A program made the position numbers and the translations under genes. From Anaerococcus marasmi (lineage in GTDB: Bacteria > Bacillota > Clostridia > Tissierellales > Peptoniphilaceae), in the NCBI RefSeq assembly GCF_900290195.1, contig NZ_OLMF01000004.1, positions 299,501 to 363,500 of the forward strand: DNA of 64,000 bases, given 5' to 3'. Shown one piece after another: positions 19,919 to 29,043 of this stretch (within the stretch, counting starts at the first letter, position 1; every line of letters begins with the position of its first letter). The notes beneath the pieces were generated by a model, which made no database searches, had not been told where the DNA came from, and saw nothing but the letters and a program-made list of their open reading frames with translations.

Positions 19919-20909
19919 ATTTAGAAAAACTCTTTTCATCTTAATTTTGGCATTAGCTATAACTTCTTGTAGGTCAGAAAAGATAGAAGAAAATACTAGC
20001 GAAAATAATGAAATTCAAATGGGAAAAGAGGCTACAAAAAAGCCTGTTTCTGCAGATATTCGAATAAATACCACTACTTTCGCATCGGATATTATTGTTG
20101 ATAATCTAGAAAACTCTTCAGGTGACGCATATGAAATAGAACACGTTACTGATTTAGAAAGTATCAAAGAAGGAAACTTTGACATAGCGGTTGTTCCAGC
20201 TTTAATTGCTGCGAATTTATATAATGACACTGGTGGATCAGTACAACTTGCGGCTATTACTTTACTTAATAATCTATATGCTTTAAGTGATACTGAAATA
20301 CTTTCACCAAAGGATTTAATAGGAAAAACACTTCTAATACCATATCTTGATGAAGATTATGATAAATTAATTGAAAGTAAACTAGCTATAGCTAAAAATT
20401 TATTAGGGATAAGTACACTTTATTACAAAGACTTTGAAGAGTTAGAGAGTTTAAGTAAAGAAAATGAATCTTCTATTGCTATCGTCTCTCAACCTAACCT
20501 TTTTAAGTTAAGTTCAAAGAGAGACTATAAGCTATATGACTTTTCAGAAATTTTACCTTTATTTTCTAAACAAAATGATGAAGGGCTAGGAGATTTTATC
20601 TCAGAAGTTATTATAGTTAACAAGAAATTTGCCCAAGACAAAAAAGAATATCTTGACCAATTCCTAAAAGAATACAAAATTAGTGTAGATAATTTTAAAG
20701 AAAAGGGAAAGATTTCTGCTGATATAATCAACGCTTATGATATAAAAAGTGATGAAGCCTTAGATATATATAATAGGATGGATCCGGTTTATATCGAAGG
20801 AGATACTATGGTTGGAATGTATAAGCTATTTCTAGACTCACTATCAAGGGTAAAGTTAGACTTATACGAGGGCGATAAGCCTGCTGAAGATTTTTACTAC
20901 AAGAAATAA
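19911..20909 (+). CDS. Lipoprotein, ABC-type substrate-binding protein (NMT1/SsuA-like)
   Basis: I place the start at TTG 19911, because AGGAG at 19898-19902 is 8 nt away; a TTG at 19890 would leave that site inside the gene. The protein then begins with a basic stretch, hydrophobic FILILALAI and lipobox ITSC, so it should be lipid-anchored outside the membrane. The body looks like periplasmic-binding type II folds of the NMT1/THI5/SsuA group, with FDIAVVPALIAANLY, LSPKDLIGKTLLIPY and SEVIIVNKKFAQDKKEYLDQFLKEY. No permease or ATPase is adjacent, so the ligand and partners are unknown. It overlaps recR by 8 nt. Confidence 0.72.
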   Translation: MIKFRKTLFILILALAITSCRSEKIEENTSENNEIQMGKEATKKPVSADIRINTTTFASDIIVDNLENSSGDAYEIEHVTDLESIKEGNFDIAVVPALIAANLYNDTGGSVQLAAITLLNNLYALSDTEILSPKDLIGKTLLIPYLDEDYDKLIESKLAIAKNLLGISTLYYKDFEELESLSKENESSIAIVSQPNLFKLSSKRDYKLYDFSEILPLFSKQNDEGLGDFISEVIIVNKKFAQDKKEYLDQFLKEYKISVDNFKEKGKISADIINAYDIKSDEALDIYNRMDPVYIEGDTMVGMYKLFLDSLSRVKLDLYEGDKPAEDFYYKK

Positions 20910-20922
20910 GATAAGGGAAAAG

Positions 20923-22317
20923 ATGCTTGATAAGAAAACATTTGAAGAAAACTTTGTGAAATTTAGTGGAATGAAAAATAAGGTTAAAGAAGATCCTAAT
21001 CTATTAAGCTTTCACATCTATCCAGAAGCAGGTTGGCTCAATGATCCAAATGGATTATGCGAATACAAGGGGAGATATCACATATACTATCAGTATTCTC
21101 CTTTAGATGAAAATAAAGCTGATACCTGCTGGGGACACGTTAGTACAGAGGATTTTATAAATTATAAAAGAGAAGGAACTCTTATTTATCCTGATTCACG
21201 ATTGGATAAGGACGGAGCATATTCAGGGTCTGCTTTTATCAAAGATGATAAGATAAATTTCTTCTATACAGGCAATGTCAAATATGATGGGGAATATGAC
21301 TTTATAAAAGAAGGAAGAGAGCATAACACTATTAAGCTAGTATCAGATGGATATAAATATTCTGATAAAAGATTAATCCTAGATAATAATGATTATCCAA
21401 AAGATTTGACAAAACATGTTAGAGATCCAAAAATATATGAAAAAGATGGATATTTTTATATGTTTATAGGAGCAAGAAGTCTTCTCGATAAAGGATTGGT
21501 GCTAGTTTATAAGTCAAAGGACTTAGATAATTTCACCTATCATATGAGAATTGAAACCGACTACGATTTCGGATATATGTGGGAATGCCCTGATTTCTTT
21601 ACGATTGATTCTAAGGACTTTCTTATACTTTGTCCTCAAGGCCTAGCAAGTGAAACTTATAAATTTCAAAACATTTACCAAGCTGGATACTTTCCTATAG
21701 AAATTGACCTTAGTAAAAAAACCTATAAATTGGGAGAGTTTACTGAACTAGATTACGGATTTGATTTCTACGCACCCCAAACATTTAAAGATTCTAGATC
21801 AAGAAGAATCCTGATTGCTTGGATGGGAATGCCCGATGCAGATTACACAAATCCTACGATAGAATATAAATGGCAACATTGCTTAACCATACCTAGAAGG
21901 CTATCTGTAAAAAATGGAAAGCTATGTCAAAATCCTATTTCAGAGATGGAAAATATAAGAAAAGATCATGAAAGACTTAAAATAGGAGAAGTCTATGAGG
22001 ATTTTATCTTTGAAGCTTTGGCAAAAAATACCAAAGACTCTTTTGTAATCAACCTAAGAAGGGACGTAAGTCTGTCCTACAAAGATGGAATATTAACATT
22101 GGATATGGGTGATTCATCTTTTGGAAGAGAAACTAGGCAGGTTAAAATCGATACTATAGGCGATATAAGAATATATTCCGATAAGTCTTCTCTAGAAATT
22201 TTTATAAATGAAGGAGAATATGTTTTAACAAGTAGAGTTTACTCTAAAAAAGCAGGATTTTATTCTAAGGATTTAGATTTTGACCTATACACATTAAACT
22301 CAATAGATTTTATATAA
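20923..22317 (+). CDS. GH32 beta-fructosidase (sucrose / sucrose-6-phosphate hydrolase)
   Basis: Family 32 motifs are complete: WLNDPNGLCEY (nucleophile Asp41), the transition-state aspartate in HVRDPKIY and the acid/base glutamate in MWECPDFF. At 464 residues with no signal peptide it is cytoplasmic, so sucrose or sucrose-6-phosphate imported by a transporter is the likely substrate, giving fructose and glucose (6-phosphate). A beta-sandwich C-terminal domain from about 340 is present. No scrA PTS gene or repressor is adjacent. AAGGGAAAAG ahead of the ATG is the ribosome binding site. The hairpin at 22326 follows its stop. Confidence 0.88.
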   Translation: MLDKKTFEENFVKFSGMKNKVKEDPNLLSFHIYPEAGWLNDPNGLCEYKGRYHIYYQYSPLDENKADTCWGHVSTEDFINYKREGTLIYPDSRLDKDGAYSGSAFIKDDKINFFYTGNVKYDGEYDFIKEGREHNTIKLVSDGYKYSDKRLILDNNDYPKDLTKHVRDPKIYEKDGYFYMFIGARSLLDKGLVLVYKSKDLDNFTYHMRIETDYDFGYMWECPDFFTIDSKDFLILCPQGLASETYKFQNIYQAGYFPIEIDLSKKTYKLGEFTELDYGFDFYAPQTFKDSRSRRILIAWMGMPDADYTNPTIEYKWQHCLTIPRRLSVKNGKLCQNPISEMENIRKDHERLKIGEVYEDFIFEALAKNTKDSFVINLRRDVSLSYKDGILTLDMGDSSFGRETRQVKIDTIGDIRIYSDKSSLEIFINEGEYVLTSRVYSKKAGFYSKDLDFDLYTLNSIDFI

Positions 22318-22325
22318 ATAACAAT

Positions 22326-22390
22326 ACCCTTATAAGCTTGAATAATTAGAAATTAGCTAATCTAATTATTTATCTTATAAGGGTTATTTT
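22326..22390 (+). terminator. Long A/T-rich hairpin after the GH32 gene
   Basis: ACCCTTATAAG (22326-22336) and CTTATAAGGGT (22374-22384) are perfectly complementary, and a second 10-bp stem, AATAATTAGA/TCTAATTATT, stacks inside with loop AATTAGCTAA. A short TTATTTT tract follows. A further A/T-rich imperfect hairpin lies at about 22389-22430. Confidence 0.65.
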
Positions 22391-22455
22391 AATTAATTTA
22401 ATAATTCTTATTATTTAAATTAATTAATTTCATTTATTATTAAAATATAACAAAC

Positions 22456-22482
22456 TAAAAAGAGGCGCATGCCTCTATTTTT
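22456..22482. terminator. Bidirectional terminator between GH32 gene and tmRNA
   Basis: AGAGGC-GCAT-GCCTCT is a perfect 6-bp stem with an A-run on its left and a T-run on its right, so it can stop both + strand transcription and the tmRNA transcript on the - strand. Confidence 0.7.
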
Positions 22483-22577
22483 AAATTGTTAGCTTTGTTT
22501 GTTTTTTCTTGAGGTCTTAGAGTTTCAAACTTCTACAAAACGGTGGTTTGAAGCCTTCTGACTTCTCTTAATTCTTA

Positions 22578-22932
22578 TGGTGGAGGTGAAGGGAGTCGAA
22601 CCCTTGTCCGCGGAAGATTTCTCCATAGCATCTACAAGCTTAGTAAGATTTATAATTTTGCATAAAGAATATAAATCTTACGAAAAATCTTTATGCTAGC
22701 TTCATGGTACTGATTGTATGGCAAAGCTTACATACAATAGTTGTCGCTAAATTATAAAACAAATATCAGGCTTGCGACGAGCTCGATATCTGCTGCTTAC
22801 CTAAAACTAGGCAGCTAGTGCGAAGTTTGCTTCGCTATTGTTGTTTGCGTTTATATTTAATTGCTGATTTACGTTTTAGCATACGACTTGCAACTATGGG
22901 ATCGTCGACCACGTCGAAACCAAGTCACCCCC
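22578..22932 (-). ncRNA. ssrA: Transfer-messenger RNA
   Basis: The - strand begins GGGGGTGACTTGGTTTCGAC and ends GGTTCGACTCCCTTCACCTCCACCA in pieces that form the tRNA-Ala-like acceptor and T-arm, with CCA encoded (22578-22580). Length is about 355 nt. It rescues stalled ribosomes with SmpB. The tag reading frame (22807-22848) gives ANNNSEANFALAA followed by TAG; the ALAA end is the ClpXP-type degron. It lies between GH32 and glgC. Confidence 0.96.
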
Positions 22933-22941
22933 GTAGCCATT

Positions 22942-22969
22942 ATTATACTTTGAAAGTTTTACTTGTCAA
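22942..22969 (-). promoter_or_regulatory. Promoter of tmRNA
   Basis: On the - strand TTGACA (complement of 22964-22969) and TATAAT (complement of 22942-22947) are perfect consensus boxes with a 16-bp spacer, ending about 10 bp before the tmRNA 5' end. Confidence 0.85.
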
Positions 22970-22996
22970 AAGATGAGATATTGGTTAAAATATTAG

Positions 22997-23015
22997 TAAG
23001 AAAAGGTTTTTCTTA
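22997..23015 (+). promoter_or_regulatory. Inverted repeat upstream of glgC (possible operator)
   Basis: TAAGAAAA-GGT-TTTTCTTA is a perfect 8-bp inverted repeat with 3-bp centre, about 85 bp before glgC in the gap between it and the tmRNA promoter. An A/T-rich region with alternating TATA steps follows to 23070 and probably holds the glg promoter, but I cannot pick one set of boxes. The repeat could be an operator for the glycogen operon. Confidence 0.35.
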
Positions 23016-23097
23016 AATTTAATTTTTATACATTATATATATTTATATACATTGGGTATATATATGAATAGATAGATTTTCTTATCAAGGAGGAAAT

Positions 23098-24231
23098 ATG
23101 AGAAATTCAAATAAGATTTGCGCCATGCTTTTAGCAGGAGGACAAGGTTCTAGACTAAAAGCTTTAACAAGAGAGATGGCAAAACCAGTTGTACCTTTTG
23201 GCGGCAAGTACAAAATTATAGATTTTGCTTTAAGTAACTCCACAAATTCAGACATTAAAGATATAGGTGTACTTACTCAATACAAACCTCAATTACTTAA
23301 TCAACACTTAGGAATTGGTGCTCCATGGGATTATGATAGAAACTTTGGAGGTTTAAGGATACTTACACCATATTACACCGAAGAAGGCGGTAGATGGTTT
23401 GAAGGTACAGCCTCTGCTATATATGAGAATATTAATTATCTAGATGAAGTAAACCCTGAATATGTTTTAATACTTTCAGGAGACCATATCTACAAAATGG
23501 ACTATAGAGAGCTTTTAGATGTTCATAAGAAAAATGGAGCTGATGCTACAATTGCTGTTATGGAAGTTGATTGGGATGAGGCTTCTAGATTTGGGATAAT
23601 GAATACTGATGATGAAGATAAAATCGTAGAGTTTGAAGAAAAACCAGAAAATCCAAAATCAAATCTAGCTTCAATGGGAATTTATATCTTCAATTGGCAA
23701 GTATTAAGAAGAGAATTAATCGAAGATAGCAAAAATGAGAATTCTTCTAATGACTTTGGTAAGGATATTATTCCTAAAATGCTTGATGAGGGTTTAAATC
23801 TATATGTATACAAATTTGACGGCTATTGGAAAGATGTAGGAACTGTTAGAAGTTTTTGGCAAGCAAACCTTGACCTTATAGATCCTGAAAATGAGTTAGA
23901 TATTTATGACGAAAACTGGAAGATTTATACAGCTTCTCTTAATTTACCTCCACACAGGATCGGAAAAACAGGAGAGCTAAGTGATTCACTTGTTAATGAA
24001 GCTTGCGTTATAGACGGTAAGGTTAGCAATTCCGTATTATTCTCAAGTGTTGAGGTAGAGGAAGGAGCCGAAGTTTATAATTCAGTCTTACTAAACGGAG
24101 TTAAGGTAAAAAGTGGAGCTAAGATTTATAATTGCGTTGTGACATCTGATATGACAATAACAGATAAGATTGGCAAGGAAGATGATGACAAAGTCTACCT
24201 TGTAAGCAAGGAAGGAATTGGGGAGGAATAA
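23098..24231 (+). CDS. glgC: Glucose-1-phosphate adenylyltransferase
   Basis: Makes ADP-glucose from ATP and glucose-1-phosphate. The pyrophosphorylase loop [38 protein letters not shown] (metal aspartate) and [13 protein letters not shown] are intact, followed by a left-handed beta-helix domain in the last 110 residues. At 377 residues it is typical of Firmicutes GlgC. AAGGAGG at 23088-23094 sets the start. It heads the glycogen operon and abuts glgD, its known heteromeric partner. Confidence 0.95.
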   Translation: MRNSNKICAMLLAGGQGSRLKALTREMAKPVVPFGGKYKIIDFALSNSTNSDIKDIGVLTQYKPQLLNQHLGIGAPWDYDRNFGGLRILTPYYTEEGGRWFEGTASAIYENINYLDEVNPEYVLILSGDHIYKMDYRELLDVHKKNGADATIAVMEVDWDEASRFGIMNTDDEDKIVEFEEKPENPKSNLASMGIYIFNWQVLRRELIEDSKNENSSNDFGKDIIPKMLDEGLNLYVYKFDGYWKDVGTVRSFWQANLDLIDPENELDIYDENWKIYTASLNLPPHRIGKTGELSDSLVNEACVIDGKVSNSVLFSSVEVEEGAEVYNSVLLNGVKVKSGAKIYNCVVTSDMTITDKIGKEDDDKVYLVSKEGIGEE

Positions 24232-24232
24232 T

Positions 24233-25357
24233 ATGCCAAATATAGTAGCTTTAATATATAGTTCAGAATTTAAAGAGAGAAATTATGGTGTATTGTGTAA
24301 ACATAGGCCAGACTATATGCTTCCTTTTGGTGGTAGATATAGGATAATAGACTTTGCTCTATCAAACATAGCCAACCATGATATTTCAAGGGTAGTTTTG
24401 TATGCAGACAGGATGATTAGATCAACTCTTGATCATATTGGTAATGGAAAAAGTTGGGAACTAAATAGGAGAAATGGTGGACTATTAATAAACTCTCCTT
24501 CATATAGTTCTAATGGAAATCTTAGCGAGATAGAGACATATTATGACACTATAAGATACTTTGAAGATCATCCATCTGATTACATTTACATTAAAAACCC
24601 AATGTATATCAATAAGGTAGATATAACCGACGCAAAGGAGACTATGGAGTCCAATGATCTTGATTGTCTAATATTCTCATCCAAAACAGTGGATAAGGAT
24701 GGATATTATTTAAATAGAAAAATAATATCATCTGATGAGGAAGGAAAACCATCTTCTGTAGGTCTAAATCTTGGAATGAGTGAAAATATTGATTTATTCC
24801 TTGGATCAATCATGATTAAGAGAGATTTATTCTTAAGAATCTTAAGAATTGCAATGGAAAGAAATTCACAAATGTCCTTACTTAACGCTATATTTTCTTT
24901 TGCTGGAGATATTAATATAGATTTTTATAGACATAATAAGGAATTTGAAATAATATCTGATATTAATTCTTTCTTCGAAGCTAACATGAAATTATTAAAT
25001 AAAGAAGACTTCGATCAACTCTTCTACGAGGATGGATTAGTTTATACAAAATCAAAAGATGAACCTTCAACCTCCTATACCAAGGAATCTAATGTAAAGA
25101 ATTCTCTAATTGCTAATGGTTCAATCATAAGAGGTGATGTTGAAAATTCAATCATATTCAGAGGTGTAGATATTGGTAAGGGCGCTACAATCAAGAACTC
25201 AATAATATTCCAGGATACTGTAATTTCTGATGGAGCAATTCTAAATTATGCTATCACAGATAAGAGGACTTTTGTGGATAAGGATACTAGACTATTTGGT
25301 AATAGGTCTCATCCATTTATAACATCAAAAGATGAACATTTAGAGAAAGGATTGTAA
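24233..25357 (+). CDS. glgD: GlgD, non-catalytic partner of ADP-glucose pyrophosphorylase
   Basis: A GlgC paralogue with [15 protein letters not shown] and the beta-helix C-terminus, but the GGQGSRL nucleotide loop is replaced by SSEFKERNYG and the catalytic GDH motif is absent (IKNPMYINK). In Bacillus and Streptococcus GlgD stimulates GlgC in a heterotetramer; the same role is expected. GGGGAGGA at 24219-24226 places the start at ATG 24233 rather than the TTG at 24218. It lies one base after the glgC stop. Confidence 0.93.
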   Translation: MPNIVALIYSSEFKERNYGVLCKHRPDYMLPFGGRYRIIDFALSNIANHDISRVVLYADRMIRSTLDHIGNGKSWELNRRNGGLLINSPSYSSNGNLSEIETYYDTIRYFEDHPSDYIYIKNPMYINKVDITDAKETMESNDLDCLIFSSKTVDKDGYYLNRKIISSDEEGKPSSVGLNLGMSENIDLFLGSIMIKRDLFLRILRIAMERNSQMSLLNAIFSFAGDINIDFYRHNKEFEIISDINSFFEANMKLLNKEDFDQLFYEDGLVYTKSKDEPSTSYTKESNVKNSLIANGSIIRGDVENSIIFRGVDIGKGATIKNSIIFQDTVISDGAILNYAITDKRTFVDKDTRLFGNRSHPFITSKDEHLEKGL

Positions 25358-25358
25358 T

Positions 25359-26792
25359 ATGAATATTCTCTTTCTTACTGGAGAAGCAGTTCCTTTTATA
25401 AAGACAGGAGGCCTTGCTGATGTGGCAGGTGCCCTCCCAAAGGAACTAGTTAAAAAAGGTGTAGATTGTAGGGTTGTGCTTCCTTTATACGGGGATATAG
25501 GCGACGAATATAGGAGTCAGATGGAAAAGATAACAGAATTCTATGTTGATCTAGACTGGAAGCACCAATATGCTGGAGTATATCATCTAAAATGGGATGG
25601 AGTTACTTTCTATTTTATAGACAATTTAGAATATTTTGATAGGAAAGGCTGTTATGGCTTTGATGATGATGCAGAGAGATTTATCTTTTTCTCTAAGGCA
25701 TGTACTCTTCTTGGCAAAGAGATAAATTTTCATCCTGATATAATTCATTCTAATGATTGGCATACAGCTATGGTTAATGTTTTTGTAAATGATTTTAGAA
25801 GGGGAGATTCTTACTATGAAAATGTAAGGACTCTATTTACTATACATAACCTTAAATATCAGGGTGTGTTTGATGCAGAAAACCTCAGACTAGCTGGACT
25901 TGATGGATCCTACTTTAACGAAAATGACCTTAAATTCTATGATGCTATTAATTTTATGAAAGGTGGTATAATTCACTCTACAGCTTTCAATACTGTATCG
26001 GAAAACTACTCAAGAGAAATCCAATATCCATTCTATGGGGAAGGCCTTGATGGTATTATAAGAAAATATTCTGATAAGCTTACAGGAATAGTAAATGGAA
26101 TAGACTTTGATATTTGGGATCCTTCTACAGATGGGCTAATTAGCCAAAATTATGACATTGGCTCTATCAATGATAAGGTTAAAAATAAGTTAGACCTACA
26201 AAAAATCTATGGCCTTCCTCAAAGAGAAGACGTGCCTTTGATAGGAATCTGTTCAAGACTAACAGAGATGAAAGGTCTTGACCTAGTAAGGTATATAATG
26301 GATGAACTTTTGCAAGAAGATGTCCAATTTGTAGTTTTAGGAACAGGAGATTACACTTACGAAGAGATGTTTAAATATTTTGGGTGGAAATATCCTGATA
26401 AGCTAGCTGCTAGAATTTATTATAGTGGAGATGAAAGTCATAAGATTTATGCTGGAAGTGACTTTTATCTGATGCCAAGTGTTTCAGAACCATGTGGCAT
26501 AAGCCAACTTATAGCGATGCGATATGGTTCATTGCCGATAGTAAGAGAGGCAGGAGGACTTAAGGATACAGTCATAGCATATAACGAATATACAGGAGAA
26601 GGTACTGGATTTTCATTTGCAAATATCAATGCTCACGAACTTCTATTCTGTATAAAAGATGCTCTAAAAATTTATAAGGAAGATAAAGAGGAGTTTAAGA
26701 AACTTATAGCTAATGCTATGGGACAAAATAATGACTGGGAAAAGTCTTGTGAAAAATATTTAAATTTATACAATGAAATTAAAGCGAAATAA
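25359..26792 (+). CDS. glgA: Glycogen synthase (ADP-glucose)
   Basis: A GT5 glycosyltransferase elongating alpha-1,4-glucan. The ADP-glucose loop KTGGLADVAGALPKEL (residues 17-32), HSNDWHTA, TIHNLKYQG, the SRLTEMKGLDL donor site and PSVSEPCGISQLIAMRYG with its catalytic glutamate are all intact. At 477 residues it is normal length. GAAAGGA lies before the ATG, which begins one base after the glgD stop. The next gene starts 20 nt before its own end. Confidence 0.96.
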   Translation: MNILFLTGEAVPFIKTGGLADVAGALPKELVKKGVDCRVVLPLYGDIGDEYRSQMEKITEFYVDLDWKHQYAGVYHLKWDGVTFYFIDNLEYFDRKGCYGFDDDAERFIFFSKACTLLGKEINFHPDIIHSNDWHTAMVNVFVNDFRRGDSYYENVRTLFTIHNLKYQGVFDAENLRLAGLDGSYFNENDLKFYDAINFMKGGIIHSTAFNTVSENYSREIQYPFYGEGLDGIIRKYSDKLTGIVNGIDFDIWDPSTDGLISQNYDIGSINDKVKNKLDLQKIYGLPQREDVPLIGICSRLTEMKGLDLVRYIMDELLQEDVQFVVLGTGDYTYEEMFKYFGWKYPDKLAARIYYSGDESHKIYAGSDFYLMPSVSEPCGISQLIAMRYGSLPIVREAGGLKDTVIAYNEYTGEGTGFSFANINAHELLFCIKDALKIYKEDKEEFKKLIANAMGQNNDWEKSCEKYLNLYNEIKAK

Positions 26793-29043
26793 GAAAAATG
26801 AAAGAAATTTATTAGAAAGAATACAAAGCTTTTTGTATTCTTTTTATGCTAAAGATTTGGCTAACGCCAGAATTAACGAAGTATATGATTGCTTATGTAG
26901 AGCCTTGATGGAAGATATAGGTAGAAAATGGGTAGATAGTAAGTCCGATACGAAGGAATTTGAGGTATATATACTAAGCTTTGAATACTTGCCCGGAAAA
27001 TTTATTGAAAGAAATATTGCAAGGCTGGGCAAGGAAGAAGAGATTAGAGATGTATTAGCGGAAATTGGATTTTCCTATGAGGATGTAATCAATTTTGAAA
27101 AAGAGGCCAATCTTGGTGTCGGGGATATCGGTATTGGATCGAGTTTTCTGATAAGCGAACTTGCTAATAAGAAAATTAGGTCGGTAGCTTACGCTCTTCG
27201 TTATGAGAATGGTAATCTCAAACAAAAAATTGTAGATGGTAAACAGGTTGAGTATTCTGATTATTGGCTCGAAGAAGGGTCGAACTGGGAGCATAAAAAA
27301 GGATTTTCCTATGAGCTAGATATTGACGGCAAGAAACATAAGTCTATAGCCTATGATATAGCGATATTAAATGATAAGGCTGATTTTGTAAGCACACTCC
27401 GTCTTTTTCAGTCAGAACCTACCCAGGCGATAAATTATTCTGATTTTACAAGAGGAGATTTATTTAGGGCCTACGACGATTATGTGAGGGCTAGTTCTAT
27501 AAATCAATTCCTATATCTGGATGATTCTTCATACGACGGAAAACTGCTAAGACTAAAACAAGAATATTTCTATTCGGCAAGCGCAATTAGAGACATATTT
27601 AAGAGATATATCAACAGATATTCTTCGATTGAAGGTATAGATGAGAGAATTAAAATCTTTGCTAATGATATCCATCCAACTATAGCTCTGGTCGAATTTA
27701 TAAGGATTTTACACAGTAGATTTTCCGTTGATATAAAAGAGGCTATATTTATAACAAGAAGAATATTTGAGCATATAGCATTTTCTATTACTAGCGATAG
27801 TCTTGAAAGCTATCCAGTTGATATGATAAAAAGGATAAATCCTGAGATATTGGAAACCATTATTTTAATCCAATCAACCCTCCAGGAGGAAGATCAAAAA
27901 GTCTTTTTGATAAAAAATGGCTACGCATATTTTAAAAATATCAACTTAGCCTTATCAAACAATTATATCTACCTATCTAAGATCTTAAAGGATGAAAAAA
28001 AAGCAAGAAGAAAGCTATCCTACACAAATCTTGGAACAGATAGATTAATGTATCAAGAAAAGAATAATAAACAACTTATGGAAGTTTTTAGAAAATATGA
28101 CCTTTATGACGAGTATTCATATGATATTTCTAAAATTGCAAGTTTAAGAGAGGATTCCAATTTTATAGATGATTTAGAAAGAGCAAAATACCATAACAAG
28201 CTTGAGCTAATTGAGTTGGCAAAAGAGAAGATAAATCCTTATAGCTTATTTGATGTACAGCTTTCTATAATACACGAAAGTAAAAGACAAATATTAAATG
28301 CCTTGGCTATTGCCTATAAATATTATTATTTTAAAGAAAATACAAATATTAGGATTACTCCTAAGACCTATATCTTCTCAGGGAAGGCAAACGAAGGATA
28401 TTTTATGGCCAAGGAAACTATTAAATTTATCCTAGCCTTAAAGCATATGATAGACAAGGATAAGATTATAAGAGAGAAAATAAAAATAGTATTTATAGAA
28501 GATTTGGATGTATATAGGTCTAAAATCATATTAAAGGCAACTGACATATACAATAATTTGACCTTAGCGAATTTAGACAATCAAGACTTCCATATGCTAA
28601 ACTCTGCTCTTAATATGGCAAATATCCTAACCACTAAAGGTGGTGTTTGTGAAAATATAGAAGGAAATAAGTCTTTTTATACAATAGGTGACACTTATAG
28701 AAAGATAGTCGATGATAAAGAATCTGGATCTTATGATGCGAACAGTTTTTACTATTCCAATGATATGGTAAGATATACTGTAGAAAATCTAATAAGAGAA
28801 AGTTATGATATTTTCCCATATGATTTTAAAGTGATGTATGATCAGATCATGATGTATAACGATTCGTTTAGAATCTTCAAAGATCTTGAAGATTTGCTTG
28901 TTAATAGAGAAGATATAGAGATAGACTATCTAGATAAGGATAAATGGGTTAAAAATGAAATCGACAATATACTATGGGCGAATAATTTTAAATTAGATAA
29001 TAAAATTATAAGGAATGGTATAAATGATTGGAACAAAAATTAA
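26773..29043 (+). CDS. Glycogen phosphorylase homologue lacking the PLP lysine (predicted pseudo-phosphorylase)
   Basis: 756 residues align along GT35 GlgP: LSFEYLPGKFIERNIARLG, EANLGVGDIGIGSSFL, FANDIHPTIALVEFIRIL, SLFDVQLSIIHESKRQILN and YIFSGKANEGYFMAKETIKF. The catalytic parts are gone. Where active enzymes have EASGTGNMKFMLNGALT with the PLP lysine, this protein has a shortened NLDNQDFHMLNSALN, with Phe606 at the lysine position. The active-site NGVAALHSE reads NINLALSNNYIY, and THTVLPEALE reads EHIAFSITSDSLE. The frame has no stops and keeps its operon position, so I infer a retained glucan- or GlgA-interacting protein. No good ribosome binding site precedes it; coupling to glgA is likely. 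Confidence 0.75.
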   Translation: MKLKRNKKNERNLLERIQSFLYSFYAKDLANARINEVYDCLCRALMEDIGRKWVDSKSDTKEFEVYILSFEYLPGKFIERNIARLGKEEEIRDVLAEIGFSYEDVINFEKEANLGVGDIGIGSSFLISELANKKIRSVAYALRYENGNLKQKIVDGKQVEYSDYWLEEGSNWEHKKGFSYELDIDGKKHKSIAYDIAILNDKADFVSTLRLFQSEPTQAINYSDFTRGDLFRAYDDYVRASSINQFLYLDDSSYDGKLLRLKQEYFYSASAIRDIFKRYINRYSSIEGIDERIKIFANDIHPTIALVEFIRILHSRFSVDIKEAIFITRRIFEHIAFSITSDSLESYPVDMIKRINPEILETIILIQSTLQEEDQKVFLIKNGYAYFKNINLALSNNYIYLSKILKDEKKARRKLSYTNLGTDRLMYQEKNNKQLMEVFRKYDLYDEYSYDISKIASLREDSNFIDDLERAKYHNKLELIELAKEKINPYSLFDVQLSIIHESKRQILNALAIAYKYYYFKENTNIRITPKTYIFSGKANEGYFMAKETIKFILALKHMIDKDKIIREKIKIVFIEDLDVYRSKIILKATDIYNNLTLANLDNQDFHMLNSALNMANILTTKGGVCENIEGNKSFYTIGDTYRKIVDDKESGSYDANSFYYSNDMVRYTVENLIRESYDIFPYDFKVMYDQIMMYNDSFRIFKDLEDLLVNREDIEIDYLDKDKWVKNEIDNILWANNFKLDNKIIRNGINDWNKN

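Noticed and set aside
22326-22430. Insertion sequence or attachment site next to tmRNA
   Set aside because: tmRNA 3' ends are common integration sites, but there is no integrase, no direct repeat of the tmRNA end and no transposase here; only hairpins.
26773-29043. Frameshifted or decaying glgP pseudogene
   Set aside because: The frame is uninterrupted for 756 codons, overlaps both neighbours by 20 nt as active operon genes do, and keeps fold motifs to the end.
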